A stretch of DNA of 64,000 nt from Mermis nigrescens. Its lineage: Eukaryota > Nematoda > Enoplea > Mermithida > Mermithidae. Position 1 is the stretch's first letter, and each line of letters starts with the position of its first letter. The stretch spans positions 248,001 through 312,000 of the forward strand of contig JAVLUZ010000509.1 of the NCBI GenBank assembly GCA_036768485.1, written 5' to 3'. The translations under genes were made by a program, and so were the position numbers. Under the pieces are notes generated by a model. That model was not told the origin of the DNA, ran no database searches, and worked only from the letters and a program-made list of their open reading frames with translations. Of this stretch, positions 23,990 through 34,895 are shown piece after piece.

Positions 23990-25443
23990 TTTTGAAGCCG
24001 ATCAAAAACATTCTGCAATTGGTTTAAATGACTATTAAAATCTGGACTACAAATCAAAATATCATCTAGATACACAAAACAATTACGCGAATTTAAATCG
24101 CCTAAAACCTGTTCCATGGTTCTTTGAAATGTGGCAGGGGCATTTGTAAGACCAAATGGCATAACATTGAATTCAAAAAGACCCAAAAATGAATTAAAAG
24201 CGGTCTTTTCTTTATCTGATTCTAACATCTCAATCTGATGATAACCTTGTTCTAGATCTAAGGTGGTAAAAATGCAAGATCCTTTAAGTTGACTGAAAAT
24301 ATCATCAATTAACGGTAAAGGATAAGCATCTTTTACAGTGCATTCATTCAATTTTCGATAATCAACGCAAAATCTTTTTGTACCATCCTTTTTATCTACG
24401 AGTACAATAGGTGCAGCCCAGGGACTCTGAGATGGTCTAATTGTCCCATCCTTTAACATTTTCGTAATGTGCTCTTCGACCGTATGCCTTTTTGCATAGG
24501 GGAATCTATAAGGTGGCTGAGCAATAGGTCGACTTAGACCTGTATTAATCGAATGTTGAACAATAGAGCTTCGGCCTAAAGATCGATTTATACCGAAAAT
24601 ATTGGCATTTTTCTCTAAAAATTCCAAAAATTGGTTACAAACGTTTAAATATGTAATATGAACCAATTTTTCTTGAACTATACATCGGAAATTTTTCATT
24701 TCTTCGTCATCTGCTTTTCCTCCCCTTTTTAAAGATTCTTGGGAGTTTGGAATAGTAGAAACGGACGCAATTTTGGTATTTTTATACAATTTAGTAGGTT
24801 GTTTAGAATATTTAATGACTGGAAACGAAGATAAACTTGAATCATTGAAGAAACGATAATTTGGAGAATAAATCGGTAATTGAGAATTTTTATGTAAACA
24901 TTTTACATCAATCCATCGATCTTTTAAATGATTCAAATCAGATTGAACTGAAATTAAGCAAATAGAAGTCGGTGGAAGAATGACGTTCTCTTTCACAGAA
25001 ATAAATGCTAATGTCGATTTCAAAATATTCGTTGAATTCAAAAGTGGGATCGGAGTGTTTTTACCAAAACGTATGAGTCCGGATTCGTGATCTATTAAAA
25101 TACGAATTGACTTACCACACAATGAGCGTATAGCATCATAACCCAATACTATAGGGTAAGGGCTACCGAACATAATTATAAAAGAAATTGGAAGACATAA
25201 ATCTCCAATTTGCACCTCAATAGTCTTCTGACCTGATGTCTTTAGGGCGTGTACCGTTATAGATGTTGCATTAACGGATACCCTAGACTCAAAGCTGTCT
25301 GATAAATTTAGTTCTCGCAAAATGGCATTATCAATTATAGAAACGGTAGAGCCACTATCAATCAGGGCTTCTACTTGTCGTTCGTTTGGGAACTTTACAA
25401 GAATATGTGGTCGCGATCCACTTTTTGACAGATACATTTTCAT
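23959..25443 (-). pseudogene. pol: Copy B: Gypsy-type protease and reverse transcriptase ORF
   Basis: An ORF of 494 aa is intact over its length. The protease has the aspartic triplet in ALIDSGSTVSIID near residue 30. The RT begins near residue 300 with YRFPYAKRHTVEEHI and shows FCVDYRKLN, TLDLEQGYHQI, MPFGLTNAPATF and the catalytic YLDD box near residue 455. It then runs out of frame at LQNANVNSDWPK because of the deletion near 23990. The start ATG at 25443 lies inside the 3' end of the env-like ORF, in a different frame, with 86 bases of overlap. This suggests translation by reinitiation, frameshifting or a spliced mRNA. The motifs place it in Ty3/Gypsy. Confidence 0.92.
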
Positions 25444-27478
25444 TTATTGGATAAATTGGGAGTCGAGAAGGGCTGGGCGCTCTACGGAGGGTCAATGTTT
25501 CTTGCGCATTTCGTAAAGCGGGTCTAGAATACTGTGCCACATAGGGGATTCGAGCATGGGTAACATTTCTTCTTGATCTATTTCTTTCACAAATATTCCC
25601 CAAACAGTTGAAAAATCTGGGGCAAAGTGACCCAAACCAATGGCAAAACTTGGCACAGCATCCACATCCCCATTGACAACATAAACAGCACCACCCAAAA
25701 CGAATTCCCAAATAAGATACGTATAGAATAATTGCAATAAGTATAATCCAAAACAAGATGTTGGTCAAAAAGTGCCAAAATCCCGTTAAAGGCGAAAAAG
25801 CATGACCCATTGTTTGAAAAATACCACCTACAGCAGCTTGCAAATGAGTAATAGTTAGACCATTCACATCTTTTACTCAATCTTCAATGTCTTTCAATGC
25901 TTGCCGAAACTGAGCAGGAGTTACGTGTAAAGTAGATGTTAAATTAATAAGTTGTTCTAGTTGTTGCTTTATTCTCCAATTTTCTAACGTTGTTAATTCT
26001 AAAAATGTTTGAAAAGGCGGAAATTGACCATTTTCTTTATGTAGATAAACTGGATCGAGAATAATAGGTTGTCTTTTGAAATTCGGAATTGAAACGTTAA
26101 ATTTTTGCTGAATGAGTGGTTTTACATCAATGGTCCCTTTTGCATTGATCCAACGCTTTAATAAGGGGTCGAAGTGGACATCTGAAGGAGCCTGGTGACA
26201 GGGTATTTTAGGAGAATAAGTTACAATATCTTCAGTTAAAGGTAGTACAAAATAAATAGTTTCATTGACCACAATAAGTAATCGTGAGTAGCATTCATCT
26301 TTGATTCGATAGTTCCAAAAGATTACATCAGATTTAATTTGTACACAGGACCAGATAAGGAGAACTTCTCCTGCTAAAGAAGCAGCCACATCATTTCTTT
26401 GTGTCCAAAGGCGAGCAGCAAGAGTAGTGTCCAAAGGTAAAAATTGGTGAACAATTTGTAATTCTAAATCAGCTAAATTACAAAGTTGTGTCCAGATTTG
26501 TGAAAAACGAATAGTTTCCAACTGATTAATTTGTTGTTCTAAATATTGAATTTTAGCGTTAAATTCTGCGTAAGTTGAAATTCCAGAAGTTAATTTTAAA
26601 CCTTTGAGAACTTCTGAGCTATTTTTAGCTGTTTGTCTTTTAGTTTTAGTAGTCGTGGGATAAGCTTTTGCGTAACTATCGCTATTGAAAGTTTGGATGA
26701 GAGTCCCCTGATCTGTATGCAGAACAAAATTAGGAATACAAACGTGCGTAGGATTTGAAAGAAGCTTTATAGCAGTGAAGGCTTCTTGCAAAACTTCTAT
26801 AGTATAATAAAATCCTGATCTTTGAATTTTATAATTATAGCCATCGGTAACAAACGGGCATGGGGGTTTAATCTGAGTGGTTTTCCATATTAGGGTACTG
26901 TCCTCGAGGTCACACCATTCAGCCTCAGGCTTACAAGCAGTCAAATCCCCTAAATTCGAACTCATAAGGTAACCATCATAAGTAGCTATTTGTCCTTTTT
27001 GTATAATTGCATTATCAACACTGTTACAGATGTCTTTGCAGCAATATTGATATTTAACGTTTAGAGTTTGATTAGAGCGCCAAATATTAGGTTTTGTTTG
27101 ATATAAAGTTAAGCCTCGAAACCAATTTGTGCTAATCATTCTTAAACATCTATATTGACTTATTTTATAGGATTCTTGAGATTCTCGTACAATTCCTCTA
27201 GATCCTAAAAATCCAGTATTCGTGCAAATAGTATGTGTAAAAGCGGTACATTTAAATGCAGGGATTAGAAGAGCGTCCAAATTTGGAGTCCATAAATTTG
27301 CAGTAAAAGTTTTCACATCATTTTCCGAAGAAGGTGGGTTACAATTTAATTTTGTGGGTAAAGAAAAATGAATTCCAGAAGTATGCGGTTCACATAATTG
27401 ATAAGCTTGTACATTAATGTTAGGCAAAGTATGATACTGATTGTTAGTAAAAAAGACAGCAAAAAGGATGCTAAGCAT
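25358..27478 (-). pseudogene. env: Copy B: env-like membrane glycoprotein ORF between gag and pol, one nonsense codon
   Basis: The ORF of 533 codons from 27478 to 25877 is stopped by TGA and stays open in the same frame to 25358, so one nonsense codon splits it; copy A has a sense codon there. It starts with a short hydrophobic signal-like stretch (LSILFAVFF), then a cysteine-containing ectodomain with several N-x-S/T sites. A basic, furin-like KTKR site lies near residue 275, followed by long helices. After the stop come a membrane segment (FLTNILFWIILIAIILYVSYL, first 20 shown as ILFWIILIAIILYVSYL) and a cysteine-rich tail. Its position after gag and before pol is unusual. The fold class is unknown to me; I see no baculovirus-F or gypsy-Env signature. 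It is an endogenous, inactive retroelement copy. Confidence 0.8.
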
Positions 27479-27525
27479 TATTTTCGAAATTTCGGAAAGA
27501 AAATGATTAAAATTCTGCGAATCGA

Positions 27526-28773
27526 CTATGTATTTTGATCATTTTCTTGACGTTGAATGTTTGCTACAATTTGCGCAAATTCAAGCAAATTGTCATCATT
27601 TTCAAACATTAGCAAATTTTCTTCTAAAATGCTCGGATTTTGCGATTTTTCAACATGTTGAATAGCGCAAATTATGTCTTGTACTACAAGGTTACCCACT
27701 CCTGCTTCCGCCTGGGACTCCTCCGGATCCAGGATCAGGCTGGAACCATCCTGTATGGCGTATGTTCGGCCCATACGCCGATACTCCAGCGATCAGTTAC
27801 CAGCCCGCTGTGGAATGGTTGCGGGGCTTCGACCTGTTGGTATCGGCGGCCTCCAACTAGTCGTGGATTCCGGGGTCCGTCTAGGCGTAGCATGATTTAC
27901 GCCAAATGGGGCTCGACAATGTCGACTGGTGTGTCCCCAACGCCCACATCGATAGCACTGAACCGACAAAAACTGGTGTTGCGACTGAGGCGGCGATTTA
28001 AATCGAGGGAACCGTGGCTGAGCAGAGTCATTTCGTTTTTCGCCACTTTTATTTTGCAGCTGCCACGGCATTAGCTGCTTACTTACCGCGAACGAACTGC
28101 TAGACGGTTGCCGTTCTGCCTCAAGTCGCTGCTGAGTCTCTGCTTGTCGAGCCAGCATCTCCGCCTCCTGAAATGTCGTCGGTTTCCTGTCTGATACGAA
28201 ACGCCAAAAGTCAGAATTTAAACCATCTACAAAAAAACTTCGAGTCAAAGCATCTAGGGTATACGCATCTACATTAGGATAGGCCTGAATGGCCAATTAC
28301 TGAAGGTCTAGGGCATATTTGGTCACCGGTTCTCTTGAACTTTGACGTCTAGAATGTAATTGCAACGCTTTGAGCTCCATATTTTCTTGGGGCACAAAGC
28401 GCTGTCTTAGACGTTCTACTAATGCATCATAAGATAATTGCTGACGCTCAGCATCAGAAATTGATTCATATGCAATTTCTGCGAAATCTCTAAGATACGT
28501 TGGTAGTAACAATCTTTTCTTAGCATCGTTCCACCCATTGGCCAAGCTTATTCTACCAAAACGATCAGTCCAACGATCGAATTTTCCATCCGATCTCCCA
28601 TGATAATATTCTCCCACGGAAACTTGATTTCCAGTGCCTACAGGAGCGGGAGCAATGGAATAGGGAGTTTGTATACCCTCTAATTGTTGTTGCTGTCGAC
28701 GGGTCACTGCTGTTAAAGTTTCAACTTCAGTTCTAGGTCTTTCAAGAGCATTTCCACGAGAAATAGATCTCAT
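27526..28773 (-). pseudogene. gag: Copy B: Gag with CCHC zinc knuckle, two nonsense codons
   Basis: One frame runs from 28773 to 27526, with an in-frame TAA at 28297-28299 and TGA at about 27791. The first part carries the capsid-like helices (FDRWTDRFGRISLANGW, LVERLRQRFVPQ). The second ends with the knuckle CYRCGRWGHTSRHC (C-x2-C-x4-H-x4-C). The third is an acidic tail of about 80 residues ending DQNT. The env-like ATG follows 46 bases after the final stop. Known: Gag forms the particle and the knuckle binds RNA. Inferred: this copy cannot make full-length Gag. Confidence 0.85.
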
Positions 28774-30186
28774 TATTCAAGAGAATTTTGATGAAAAACG
28801 TCTAAAAAGCAGACAAAAATCAGTGCAAAGATTGTAAAAACGCACTAGAATGACAGATTGTGCGCATTGTTAGCGATATAACAATAAATAGTTGAAGAGT
28901 AAGTGCCCAATAAAATAACAAATAATATATGATTGAAAATTTATTTATTTTTTCGTAGCGTGAATCTTTTATCGGATTTGAAATAAAGCTTGAATCGGAA
29001 AGTTCGTTATCCTTGAAAGATGAAGGACGAATTAAAAGTTTATTGTTATCGAAGAATGAAGGTCAATTCGAATTGAAAGGTGATATAAGTTTCGAAAAGT
29101 AAATATCAACTCGATTCTAAAAAGTTCATTGTTTTCAGGAAATGAATGTCATCTCGATTTATCGAAAGCTCATTGTTTTCGATAGGTTAACGTCAACTCG
29201 ATTGAAAATTATGTGAACTTCATATGTCCCTGAGTGATAACATTCATGTCGTATTACATTTTTATGTATCACTTTAACACTTGATGCGTCAATTCTACGC
29301 ATAAAATTATGCAAACTACGGCATGTCCGAACGTTGCTGATAAAGTCGGTAGGTACACATTGTCGAAAACATGCAGTTTTATTAGACGACTAGAGTTTCT
29401 GCAGTGTTTTATCCTTGGGGCACGAAAGAAAAATATGAGCGCTCGAATCAAATCGCAAAAACTTTATGGGCCCTAGTTATGCGATTTTCGTTACCGACTA
29501 TACCCGTCGTAACCCCAAAACGTTCTACGCCCTTGCAGCAACAAACATATGGCCATATAATTTTATAAAAATTTATCTGCTCATTAACACGGGTTGATTA
29601 TGGGCTTCTTACTCTAGCAACATATGCGCACTATATTATGATAAGATCTAGCATAATAAGCATGTCATAGACAAATGCAAAATTCTCGATTAGATGGAAA
29701 CAAGCATGCACACAATGGAAAGCACGCTAATATTTGTGCAGTAAAAATGGTAATTGGTTGAATAACCTGTTGCACAAACTTCAACTCCTTTTGACTTCTA
29801 TGTCAACAATTAGGAAAGAGTTGGAATTACATTATATGTATGAAAAATAAATAAGCATTTAAATTGATCTCAAAGCTTATTTATCAGATCTTACAACGTC
29901 GATCAACAGTTGTTCTTGATGATCTTACCAACATTAATCGTCGAATATGATTTTCTTGACGATCATACCTACCGATCGCGCTAACAAATATTAGCATTAA
30001 TAAATAAAAATAAGAATAAGGGTCTTTTAGGACCCAGACGGCATAAATCGGGCGTATCAAACCACTAATATTTGCGCGATTTCGCTCTCTGGCCGTCGGC
30101 TCCTCATTCCAGAAAATATCAAAATGGAAGGACAACTGAGCGCGCTTTCCCAGATTGCCCCCCAAAATGTGACGGGCAACGATCAC
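28774..30186 (-). other. Copy B leader with possible primer-binding site and LTR edge
   Basis: No coding homology. On the minus strand, CCGTCACA is followed by TTTTGGGGGGCAATCTGGGA (30146-30167), which looks like an LTR end next to a primer-binding site. The plus strand from 30168 starts TGTGACGGGC, as LTRs do. No second LTR is present because the 3' end of copy B was lost at the foldback element, so the LTR length cannot be set. A 100-codon ORF (30186-29884) has no recognisable domain. Confidence 0.35.
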
Positions 30187-30239
30187 ATTAGATAGATTTA
30201 CTAGTCGGAGAGAGCGTTAAATTGAACAATACACGGATA

Positions 30240-32050
30240 TTTATATGCGATTATGACCTCCCATCACCTATATTCATAGGTAGCGCGTTAGCGCGTACCT
30301 ATAATATGCTTGGGTACCCCTAACACCTGTGCACCCCCTACAGCTATAACGGGACACTTCTGGAAGGTGCAGTTTTTTTCAAAAGAAAGATAATAAAAAA
30401 ATTCGCTGCTCGTGTTTTTTGTTTTTCTTGAAACTCAAAACTGGCTGTGTAAAGAAGGTGTAAAGTTTTTGGGTAACGTTATAACATAGGATAAATTTTG
30501 GGAGGTTTTTTAGGCGGCATGTGGACAACTCAGTATTGACTCCGCAAATAAATTAATGGTACAGATTTATAGAGGAAGGGATGCTCCGAATAGACTTCTT
30601 CTTTTTGTTTGTTGAAATTCGCATTAGTTCTCGAATGGGAGTGTAAAGAGTGCGAAAATCTGGGGGTGAAAAAGCACATTTTGGTCGAGTTTTCAACTTG
30701 TTTATGTCTGATACTAACTCCGGTTATGAGTTTTCAAGAATATTTTCTAACAGAAATGTAGAGCGGATCAAGGGCTACAATCTGCTTACAAGCAGACTTT
30801 TCTACGCGCAACAGGGAGTTAGGTCCTGGGGTTTAAAGTTTACACTCTAGTCGATGGTGGAAAAAACAGATTTTAACTAAGAATTCTCTGCCAGCTTTTT
30901 CCGCTTATGAGTCGGGCTGAAATGAGTATAACAGTAATCAAGCAGCTTCTAGGGGCTACACGTCACAGCAAACCGCGTTCAAAAAAACGCAATATTGAGT
31001 TATTTATAGGGGTGTAAAGTTCGAAATCAGACGTGAAAAATGGGCGAAAAAACACGTTTTTTCCCCAATTTTGATTGGTAAATCATATCAAATAATTTTT
31101 TCAACAGAATTTTTGCACATAGAAACGTACTACGACTTAAAAGCTACAAACTGTACCAAACCGAATTTCTTTACACTCAATGGGGAATACGGTACGGATT
31201 TTTAAAGTTTACAATGTTCTGAATGATTGTTTGGGTTTTGTTCGCCACTTTCTCCATGCAGAAGTCAGGATAGGTCCAATAGAATAAAAATAAAGTGCCT
31301 TATATGGGGTGTATGTCATAGCGAATCGCGTATGTCTAAACCAATATTAAGCGAGTGTAAAGTCAAGAATGGGGTGCTTTAAAGAGGTTTCTGTCTTGTT
31401 TCTTTCTGCCAGCTTCTCCGGTTATGAGTCAGGGGCATGATTCTTAAGTCTGTGAATGAACCTGAAATCAAGTTCGATACGCAATTTTGGCGCGTATGTT
31501 TACACTCAACAGTTCAGTAAAGTGGTTTAAACCAATGTTAATTTATCCTTACGACATTATGGAGACTTACTATTTTCATAAAAGTTGGTCGTAATATCGA
31601 AGCAATATTAAAATTACTATTCTGACTAAAATCTTTTTTACACTAGGTGTGAACATATCGTTTACACTACATATTAATCTTCGTTATAGAGCCTTGCGGA
31701 AACCTAATTTTTTCCTTATGACTAGAAATTTTAAAGGAATCAAGTGTGAGAAGTCGGTTACACACATTTTTTTACACAACAGGGTGTAAACTGTTTTACA
31801 CCTAATGTAAATTTGTCATCAGACCATTGTTGAGACGTGATGTCTTTATAAATGTTGATTGTAATATCCGCGTAATATCAGATTTACAAATCCGACTAAA
31901 ATCTTCTGTGCATTCTGTGTATGTAAGTAAACACTGCATATGAACTTTTGACCTAGAGCCTTGCAAAAATATAATATTTTTCTTAAATTCAAAAAGAAAA
32001 ACAATAAATCAAGTGTGAGATGCCAGTTGGGCGCGTTTGTTTACAATGAA
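30240..32050. repeat. Diverged tandem array with GTGTAAAG/TTTAAAGTTTACA motifs
   Basis: Diverged modules of a few hundred bp share CTCCGGTTATGAGT, GGCTACAA, TTTACACTCAA and TTTAAAGTTTACA. GCCAGCTTYTYCCG(C/G)TTATGAGTC recurs at 30893 and 31408. An 85-bp module at 31141-31230 is about 80% identical to 21021-21108 inside the foldback element. No coding capacity. Confidence 0.6.
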
Positions 32051-32345
32051 CTTTATCGGACTAAATAAGAGTCAGCGAGAAGTAAAATGACAAAACGTGA
32101 GATTATTTGTTGAAGTTGCATCATGGTCGAAGTAAGCAACGATCAGAAGCGATAAGTGAATTTCAGCTTGAGCACAGAAAATAATGCTGCCTCGAACTTC
32201 AGCTAAATAATATTGCAAACGTGCGGAGTCGGAATATAATTTATACACAATGCAAGTATAAATTGCTAAGATGGAAGCAGTACCTAACGCTACAACACTG
32301 ACAAATATAGGAATAACTACTATTTTTTGCTAACAAAAAGCTGGG
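32051..32345. other. No gene seen
   Basis: Unique-looking AT-rich sequence. Confidence 0.4.
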
Positions 32346-33652
32346 TACTAACAAGAAAAAATGCTCCGATGGAACAAAAAAAGGTAGAATATACTTGGAA
32401 CAAAGAATTATCAAGGATGTAAAAGGAGGAGACTAGAAAAAGCTCCTATCTACAAATGTCACAAAATTTGCTAAAACTCAGAAATTTCCTAAACAAAGAA
32501 AAAATGAAAGTAAGTAAATCAAAGAAAAAACCTACCTGTGCCTAAAACTGCAAGATCTGCTAAAAATCAGACTTTTTCTAAGCAACGCAAATATCGAAGT
32601 ACTCGTATATTCTGCGGCCTCTGAAAAAATAGGTGAACCTTCTTATATTGTCCACCATACAGTGGGCAGTTCCAAAGTTCTGGGGGGGTTTTCAAATTGG
32701 AATATTGGCCTTAAAAATAGTGCTATGGCGAAGAAAACACCATTTTGGAACGTTTCTTGTCGAGCTCTATCTATTGGTACCTACCAAAAAAACCCAAAAA
32801 GAGCAGAAAGATTTGAAAAATTTAATTCTGGAGGTATTGTTGGGTATTTGCGTTTTCTTGTTGGGTATTTTGCCTTGGGGTGCATACTCCCCAAACCCCC
32901 TACGTCTAGGTATGGTGTCCAATGCTTAATATAAAGCTTATAAAATAAATCTCAAATCCGCGTTTTTGCTAATCACTTGCAACGTTAATTTATTCGATAT
33001 TGTGGCTAGATAAATATTACAAAAAGTTATATCCAATGATTATTTGCGATACCGCAACGAAAGACTGTGATTTCTATATAATGCATGCGTCCATTCAGTA
33101 CTCTTCTGGCGTTTAATCCCACCAGACCACCCGGATTTCATTCCTGCCCATGTAAACTGATAACCATTAGGCATGGGAGGTTAGGGTTATGCACCAGTGT
33201 TCAATCAGACACGTCGAAAATTGCCGTTTTTCCAACATACTATAATTACTATTTTTTGATCCAGAAAAATATTGCAACATGGCGCTGCTCAGCTATGGCG
33301 ATATCTGCTTTTGCAGAGTGAGTGGTTCAGTTATCTAGCCCAATGTTTTATCTTTTTTCGACAGGATGCTGCTTTCTTCAGCAGGCCGCAGAATATACTT
33401 CGATTTTTGCGTTGCTCAGAAAAAGTCTGATTTTTTGCAGATCTTGCAGTTTTAGGCACAGGTAGGTTTTTTCTTTGATTTACTTACTTTCATTTTTTCT
33501 TTGTTTAGGAAATTTCTGAGTTTTAGCAAATTTTGTGACATTTGTAGATACAGAGCTTTTTCTAGTCCCCTCCTTTTACATCCTTGATATTTCTTTGTTC
33601 CAAGTATATTCTACCTTTTTTTGTTCCATCGGAGCATTTTTTCTTGCTAGTA
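32346..33652. mobile_element. Second inverted-repeat element (arms ~277 bp)
   Basis: The left arm 32346-32622 (TACTAACAAGAAAAAATGCTCC...) is matched inverted by 33376-33652. The tip is TACTARCAAG. The spacer of about 750 bp contains an M1 copy at its left edge (32656-32914) and otherwise no gene. No clear TSD. This could be a foldback transposon or a segmental inverted duplication. Confidence 0.75.
32656..32914 (+). mobile_element. M1 repeat copy 4
   Basis: Ends CATACAGTGGGC and GTCTAGGTATG. TSD TTGTCCAC / GTGTCCAA (6 of 8). It lies in the loop of the inverted-repeat element. Confidence 0.8.
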
Positions 33653-34690
33653 AAATAATACGTTACCTAATTCAGTTTATTATAACAATACATTATTATC
33701 AACCCATTAAATTATCATCCAGCGTCGATTGTACGTTGAGACCGTTACAAATACAAAGATAATCTTGTTTAAATGCCAAAAAATAAAATCAAATTGTTCA
33801 CAAAGATCTATAAAGAGGACGGATTACGATATATATGTATGTATATCAAATCAATGTAATCGCAATCTGTGTCGGACATAGTTTTTAAAATTAATGCCCA
33901 AACTTGTGTGAAACAGACTATTTTCTGCATAAAATCTAAAAAAACAGAAGACATGAACATTAAACCACAAGGGCTGCTAAAGGCTGAATCTGGACTGTTT
34001 GAACCGCGCACTTGTTACTATGTAGATTGTAAATGGGATTATAAAATTCGGTACAAAGTGCCGCAAATTCTGGCTTTTTTCACTAAAACAAGAAGCAGTA
34101 GAAGTAAAAAAATCAATTTCAGATTCAATTTCGGGGAAGGGCGGGCCCCTATCCACCCTGACTACCTTATTATTAAACGCTAAGCGCCGAAAATTATCGC
34201 AGTTCTACGACTTTTAGCTTGAATTCGGGCTTTTCAGGGTGAATCCATCTGTGAAAAAATAAGCTCGCTTCTCATCAAAAATTTTAATCTCGCGACGTGA
34301 ATTTTTTCGCGAAACCCTGTTAAAAAGTAGAAAAATAAATTCATTGGCAAAAGTAGTAGCGCTACATATGTACATAAGTGTCTCAGCTGCAAGGAATACG
34401 AAAAGATACCTACTCAAATTATTAAAATTTCAATCGAAGCTTTTACTTTCAAGCGTCACTATTACTGTAAATTACATTTTGTTTATCACATAAAAGTCCC
34501 GATAAAATTAATCACATTAGTACAGGCGAAGCAAATATTTAAAAAATGTACTAGGTCCTTGGTGTAATACTTGACAAAACGTACACGGTCGATAGATCTA
34601 CACGATTGTTCAAAAAAGTGAACATGAATTGTCTATAAACAAATATTAGTGGCACAAAATGCGTTAAAAGATAATTGGCATATCGCAACG
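33653..34690. other. Downstream flank of the LIM gene, no gene seen
   Basis: The ORFs here lack recognisable domains. A variant poly(A) signal, ATTAAA on the minus strand (plus 34691-34696), lies about 70 bp past the LIM gene stop. Confidence 0.45.
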
Positions 34691-34763
34691 TTTAATAGAA
34701 TTCAATTCGAGCAAGTGACAACATTTTACCATGAATTTAGAAGTTATTTTGCAAACATTGAAA

Positions 34764-34895
34764 TTATTTGCGTGAGGAAGATGAAGATGCCGTTATCGAT
34801 GTAGTTGCTTCATGACTTGGATTGCTAGAGTCCGTAAATATATCCGACACTTCCATTCCGAAATCAGCTGAAGTTAAGTGCTTATCGCCGGGCGG
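34764..34895 (-). CDS. LIM gene exon 3 (C-terminal tail and stop)
   Basis: The acceptor TTTTTTCTTATAG precedes 34895. The exon codes for 43 residues beginning PPGDKHLTSADFGMEV and ending SSSSSRK before TAA. The open phase-0 frame, the acceptor and the serine-rich end support it; it has no domain. Confidence 0.65.
   Translation of the reverse strand, partial: PPGDKHLTSADFGMEVSDIFTDSSNPSHEATTSITASSSSSRK

Noticed and set aside
25492..25737. 81-aa ORF overlapping the env-like tail (similar frame open in copy A)
   Set aside because: It is the alternative frame of the env tail. In copy A it is entered only because of a one-base indel after the membrane segment. Possible conservation is noted, but not enough for a gene.
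27640..28074. 144-aa plus-strand ORF across the gag region
   Set aside because: It is antisense to the zinc-knuckle part of Gag, which has clear homology on the minus strand.
33869..34183. 104-aa plus-strand ORF
   Set aside because: No recognisable domain and no supporting splice or start context.
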